Shown: in pieces, positions 60,301 to 64,000 of the stretch | How the letters are laid out: every line of letters begins with the position of its first letter | How positions within the stretch are numbered: the first letter of the stretch is position 1 | Source of the DNA: Rhabditoides inermis | Lineage: Eukaryota; Nematoda; Chromadorea; Rhabditida; Rhabditidae | Direction of reading: 5' to 3' | DNA length: 64,000 bases | NCBI GenBank assembly: GCA_963966185.1 | Contig: CAWZYM010000293.1 | Span: 418,001-482,000, forward strand | Notes under the pieces: model-generated | What the model saw: only the letters and a program-made list of their open reading frames with translations | What the model was told of the DNA's origin: nothing | Databases searched by the model: none | Translations under genes and position numbers: made by a program

Positions 60301-61444
60301 GATAATTTCTCTCAAGTAAGTAACTACAGCTTCTGACAAACTGCCGCTGCGACCTTTTGGCATCAATCACGAGTAAAAATCATGCGAAAACTGAGGATCG
60401 ATTACAACGAAAATGTCCAAGATACAACGTTTCAAACGCGAAAGTGAGAGTGCTAAAGCGTATGCTCATTTGAAATCTGCCACTGTCACTTCGTATTTTT
60501 CTGTCGCAGGACCAGCTAGAATATAAAATTGCACGAATGACCATTCCAGAAGTTTTCCCATCCTCTTCTCCCTCTCTCTCCCCTCTCTATCCCCTCTCTC
60601 CCTCGCTGTCTCACCTACCGACGCTTTTGCACAGACAAACACGTTTATGATAATTTCTCTCAAGTAACTACAGCTTCTGGCAAACTGCCGCTGCGACCTT
60701 TTGGCATCAATCACGAGTAAAAATCATGCGAAAACTGAGGATCGATTACAATGAAAATGTCCAAGATACAACGTTTTAAACGCGAAAGTGAGAGTGCTAA
60801 AGCGTATGCTCATTTGAAATATGCCACTGTCACTTCGTATTCTTCTGTCGCAGGACCAGCTAGAATATAAATTTGCACGAATGACCATTCCGGAAGTTTT
60901 CCCATCTTCTTCTCCCTCTCTCTCCCCTCTCTCTCACCTCTCTCCCTCGCTGTCCCACCCACCGACGCTTTTGCACAGACAAACACGTTTATGCTAATTT
61001 CTCTCAAGTAACCACAGCTTCTGACAAACTGCCGCTGCGACCTTTTGGCATCAATCACGAGTAAAAATCATGCGAAAACTGAGGATCGATTACAACGAAA
61101 ATGTCCAAGATACAACGTTTTGAACGAGAAAGTGAGAGTGCTAAAGCGTATGTTCATTTGAAATCTGCCACTGTCACTTCGTATTCTTCTGTCGCAGGAC
61201 CATCTAGAATACAAATATGCACGAAAGACCATTCCGGAAGTTTTCCCATCCTCTTCTTCCTCTCTCTCCCCTCGCTCTCCCCTCTCTCCCTCGCTGTCCC
61301 ACCCACCGACGCTTTTGCACAGACAAACACGTTTATGATAACTTCTCTCAAGTAACTACAGCTTCTGACAAACTGCCGCTGCGACCTTTTGGCATCAATC
61401 ACGAGTGAAAATCATGCGAAAACTGAGGATCGATTACAACGAAA
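57364..61444 (+). repeat. 12-monomer HOR, copy 2 (4081 bp), with empty insertion site
   Basis: Twelve monomers from the R monomer at 57364 to the next at 61445. The order matches copy 1 throughout. At about 60165-60185 the sequence reads CCAGCTAGAATATAAATTTG without interruption, the empty counterpart of the insertion at 54933. Shared rare variants with copy 1 include CTGCCCCTGTCAC (54887 and 60131), AGATTATAAATTTGGACG (54591 and 59826) and GCTGTCTCACC (56524 and 60605). Confidence 0.95.
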
Positions 61445-64000
61445 ATGTCCAAGATACAACGTTTTGAACGAGAAAGTGAGAGTGCTAAAGCGTATGCTCA
61501 TTTGAAATCTGCCATTGTCACTTCGACTTCTGTCGCAGGACCAGCGGATATAAATATGCACATAAGACCATTCCGGAAGTTTTCCGATCCTCTTCTCCCT
61601 CTCTCTCCCCTCTCTTCCTCCCTCTACCCATCCACCGACGCCTTTGCACAGACAAACACGTTTATGCTAATTTCTCTCAAGTAACTACAGCTTCTTACAA
61701 ACTGCTGCTGCGACCTTTTGGCATCAATCACGAGTAAAAATCGTGCGAAAACTGAGGATCGATTACAACGAAAATGTCCAAGATACAACGTTTTTAACGC
61801 GAAAGTGAGAGTGCTAAAGCGTATGCTCATTTGAAATATGCCACTGTCACTTCGTAATCTTCTGTCGCAGGACCATCTAGAATACAAATATGCACGAAAG
61901 ACCATTCCGGAAGTTTTCCCATCCTCTTCTTCCTCTCTCTCCCCTCGCTCTCCCCTCTCTCCCTCGCTGTCCCACCCACCGACGCTTTTGCACAGACAAA
62001 CACGTTTATGCTAATTTCTCTCAAGTAACCACAGCTTCTGACAAACTGCCGCTGCGACCTTTTGGCATCAATCACATGTAAAAATCATGCGAAAACTGAG
62101 GATCGATCACAACGAAAATGTTCAAGATACAACGTTTCAAACGCGAAAGTGAGAGTGCTAAAGCGTATGCTCATTTGAAGTCTGCCACTGTCACAACACA
62201 ACACAATATGTACATAAGACCATTCCGGAAGTTTTCCGATCCTCTTCTCCCTCTCTCTCCCCTCTCTTCCTCCCTCTACCCATCCACCGACGCCTTTGCA
62301 CTGACAAACACGTTTATGCTAATTTCTCTCAAGTAACTACAGCTTCTGACAAACTGCCGCTGCGAACTTTTGGCATCAATCACGAGTAAAAATCATGTGA
62401 AAACTGAGGATCGATTGTAACGAAAATGTCCAAGATACAACGTTTTAAACGCGAAAGTGAGAGTGCTAAAGCGTATGCTCATTTGAAATATGCCACTGTC
62501 ACTTCGTATTCTTCTGTCGCAGGACCAGCTAGAATATAAATTTGCACGAATGACCATTCCGGAAGTTTTCCCATCTTCTTCTCCCTCTCTCTCCCCTCTC
62601 TCTCACCTCTCTCCCTCGCTGTCCCACCCACCGACGCTTTTGCACAGACAAACACGTTTATGCTAATTTCTCTCAAGTAACCACAGCTTCTGACAAACTG
62701 CCGCTGCGACCTTTTGGCATCAATCACGAGTAAAAATCATGCGAAAACTGAGGATCGATAACAACGAAAATGTCCAAGATACAACGTTTTGAACGAGAAA
62801 GTGAGAGTGCTAAAGCGTATGCTCATTTGAAATCTGCCACTGTCACTTTGTATTCTTCTGTCGCAGGACCATCTAGAATACAAATATGCACGAAAGACCA
62901 TTCCGGAAGTTTTCCCATTCTCTTCTTCCTCTCTCTCCCCTCTCTCTCCCCTCTCTTCCTCCCTCTACCCATCCACCGACGCCTTTGCACAGAAAAACAC
63001 GTTTATGCTAATTTCTCTCAAGTAACTACAGCTTCTTACAAACTGCCGCTGCAACCTTTTGGCATCAATCACGAGTAAAAATCATGCGAAAACTGAGGAT
63101 CGATTACAACGAAAATGTCCAAGATACAACGTTTTGAACGAGAAAGTGAGAGTGCTAAAGCGTATGCTCATTTGAAATCTGCCACTGTCACTTCGTATTC
63201 TTCTGTCGCATGACCAGCTAGAATATAAGTTTGCACGAATGACCATTCCGGAAGTTTTTCCATCCTCTTCTCCCTCTCTCTCCCCTTTCTCTCCCCTCTC
63301 TCCCTAGCTGTCCCACCCATCGACGCTTTTGCACAGACAAACACGTTTATGATAATTTCTCTCAAGTAACTACAGCTTCTGACAAACTGCCGCTGCGACC
63401 TTTTGGCATCAATCACAAGTAAAAATCCTGCGAAAACTGAGGATCGATCACAACGAAAATGTTCAAAATACAACGTTTTAAACGCGAAAGTGAGAGTGCT
63501 AAAGCGTATGCTCATTTGAAATCTGCCCCTGTCACTTCGTATTTTTCTGTCGCAGGACCAGCTAGAATATAAATTTGGACGAATGACCATTCCGGAAGTT
63601 TTCCCATCCTCTTCTCCCTCTCTCTCCCCTTTCTCTCCCCTCTCTCCCTAGCTGTCCCACCCATCGACGCTTTTGCACAGACAAACACGTTTATGATAAT
63701 TTCTCTCAAGTAACTACAGCTTCTGACAAACTGCCGCTGCGACCTTTTGGCATCAATCACGAGTGAAAATCATGCGAAAACTGAGGATCGATTACAACGA
63801 AAATGTCCAAGATACAACGTTTTGAACGAGAAAGTGAGAGTGCTAAAGCGTATGCTCATTTGAAATCTGCCACTGTCACTTCGTATTTTTCTGTCGCAGG
63901 ACCAGCTAGAATATAAATTTGGACGAATGACCATTCCGGAAGTTTTTCCATCCTCTTCTCCCTCTCTCTCCCCTTTCTCTCCCCTCTCTCCCTAGCTGTC
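61445..64000 (+). repeat. 12-monomer HOR, partial copy 3
   Basis: Follows copy 2 in order (R monomer 61445, Q monomer 62118, chimeric monomer 62770) to about 63400. It then departs: CACAAGTAAAAATCCTGCG near 63411 replaces CACGTGTGAAAATCATGCG of copy 2. It lacks the CAAGTACTACAGC deletion of copies 1 and 2. The window ends inside the pyrimidine tract of a monomer. Confidence 0.9.

Noticed and set aside
1..64000. CRISPR array
   Set aside because: The unit is 344 bp with no short-repeat/unique-spacer structure, and there are no cas genes.
1..64000. Telomeric, rDNA or histone-type tandem arrays
   Set aside because: No TTAGG-type runs, no rRNA-like conserved blocks and no histone coding sequence are present.

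Overview
The window is essentially one uninterrupted satellite-DNA array of a eukaryote. A monomer of about 344 bp, all copies in the same orientation, repeats roughly 180 times from the first base to the last. I see no protein-coding gene, rRNA, functional tRNA, CRISPR array or prokaryotic signal. Two transposable-element insertions into the array point to a eukaryotic nuclear genome, perhaps an insect or other arthropod, but the species cannot be determined from the sequence. The setting suggests centromeric or pericentromeric heterochromatin; that is inference.

Layout. 1-4817: about 14 heterogeneous monomers, including short variants (329 and 308 bp) that recur at the far end of the window. 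4818-5273: a 456-bp retroposon with a 10-bp target-site duplication and a 3' tail of four ATTCTG units. 5284-8003: the interrupted monomer, then seven transitional monomers. 8004-36208: a homogeneous core of exactly about 82 monomers of three sequence classes (A, B, C) in changing order, forming higher-order repeats (HORs): a 5-mer of 1719 bp, a 9-mer of 3096 bp and a 2064-bp-offset duplication. 36209-49415: mixed monomers with nested segmental duplications (1696, 5914, 688, 4197 and 665 bp spacing). 49416-52119: an approximately 2.7-kb, 8-monomer block. 52120-64000: a 12-monomer, 4081-bp HOR in two complete copies and one partial copy.

The most notable object is a 1159-bp element at 54933-56091 inside the first 12-mer copy. 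It has 27-bp terminal inverted repeats (26/27 match), a probable 4-bp target duplication, two outward-facing tRNA-like segments with Pol III A and B boxes at identical 31-nt spacing, at least five hairpin modules arranged in mirror image in the two arms, and a palindrome near its centre. The matching position in the next HOR copy (near 60175) is an intact empty site, which fixes the element's ends. It looks like a non-autonomous inverted-repeat element built from two head-to-head tRNA-derived units; I do not recognise it as a named family.

Every monomer carries a nearly pure C/T tract of about 40-45 nt, which is where classes differ most, and one ATCGAT site in most copies. A minus-strand open frame of about 82 codons recurs in most monomers. 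It is best explained as a by-product of repetition, because 344 is not a multiple of three and the frame therefore changes from monomer to monomer.
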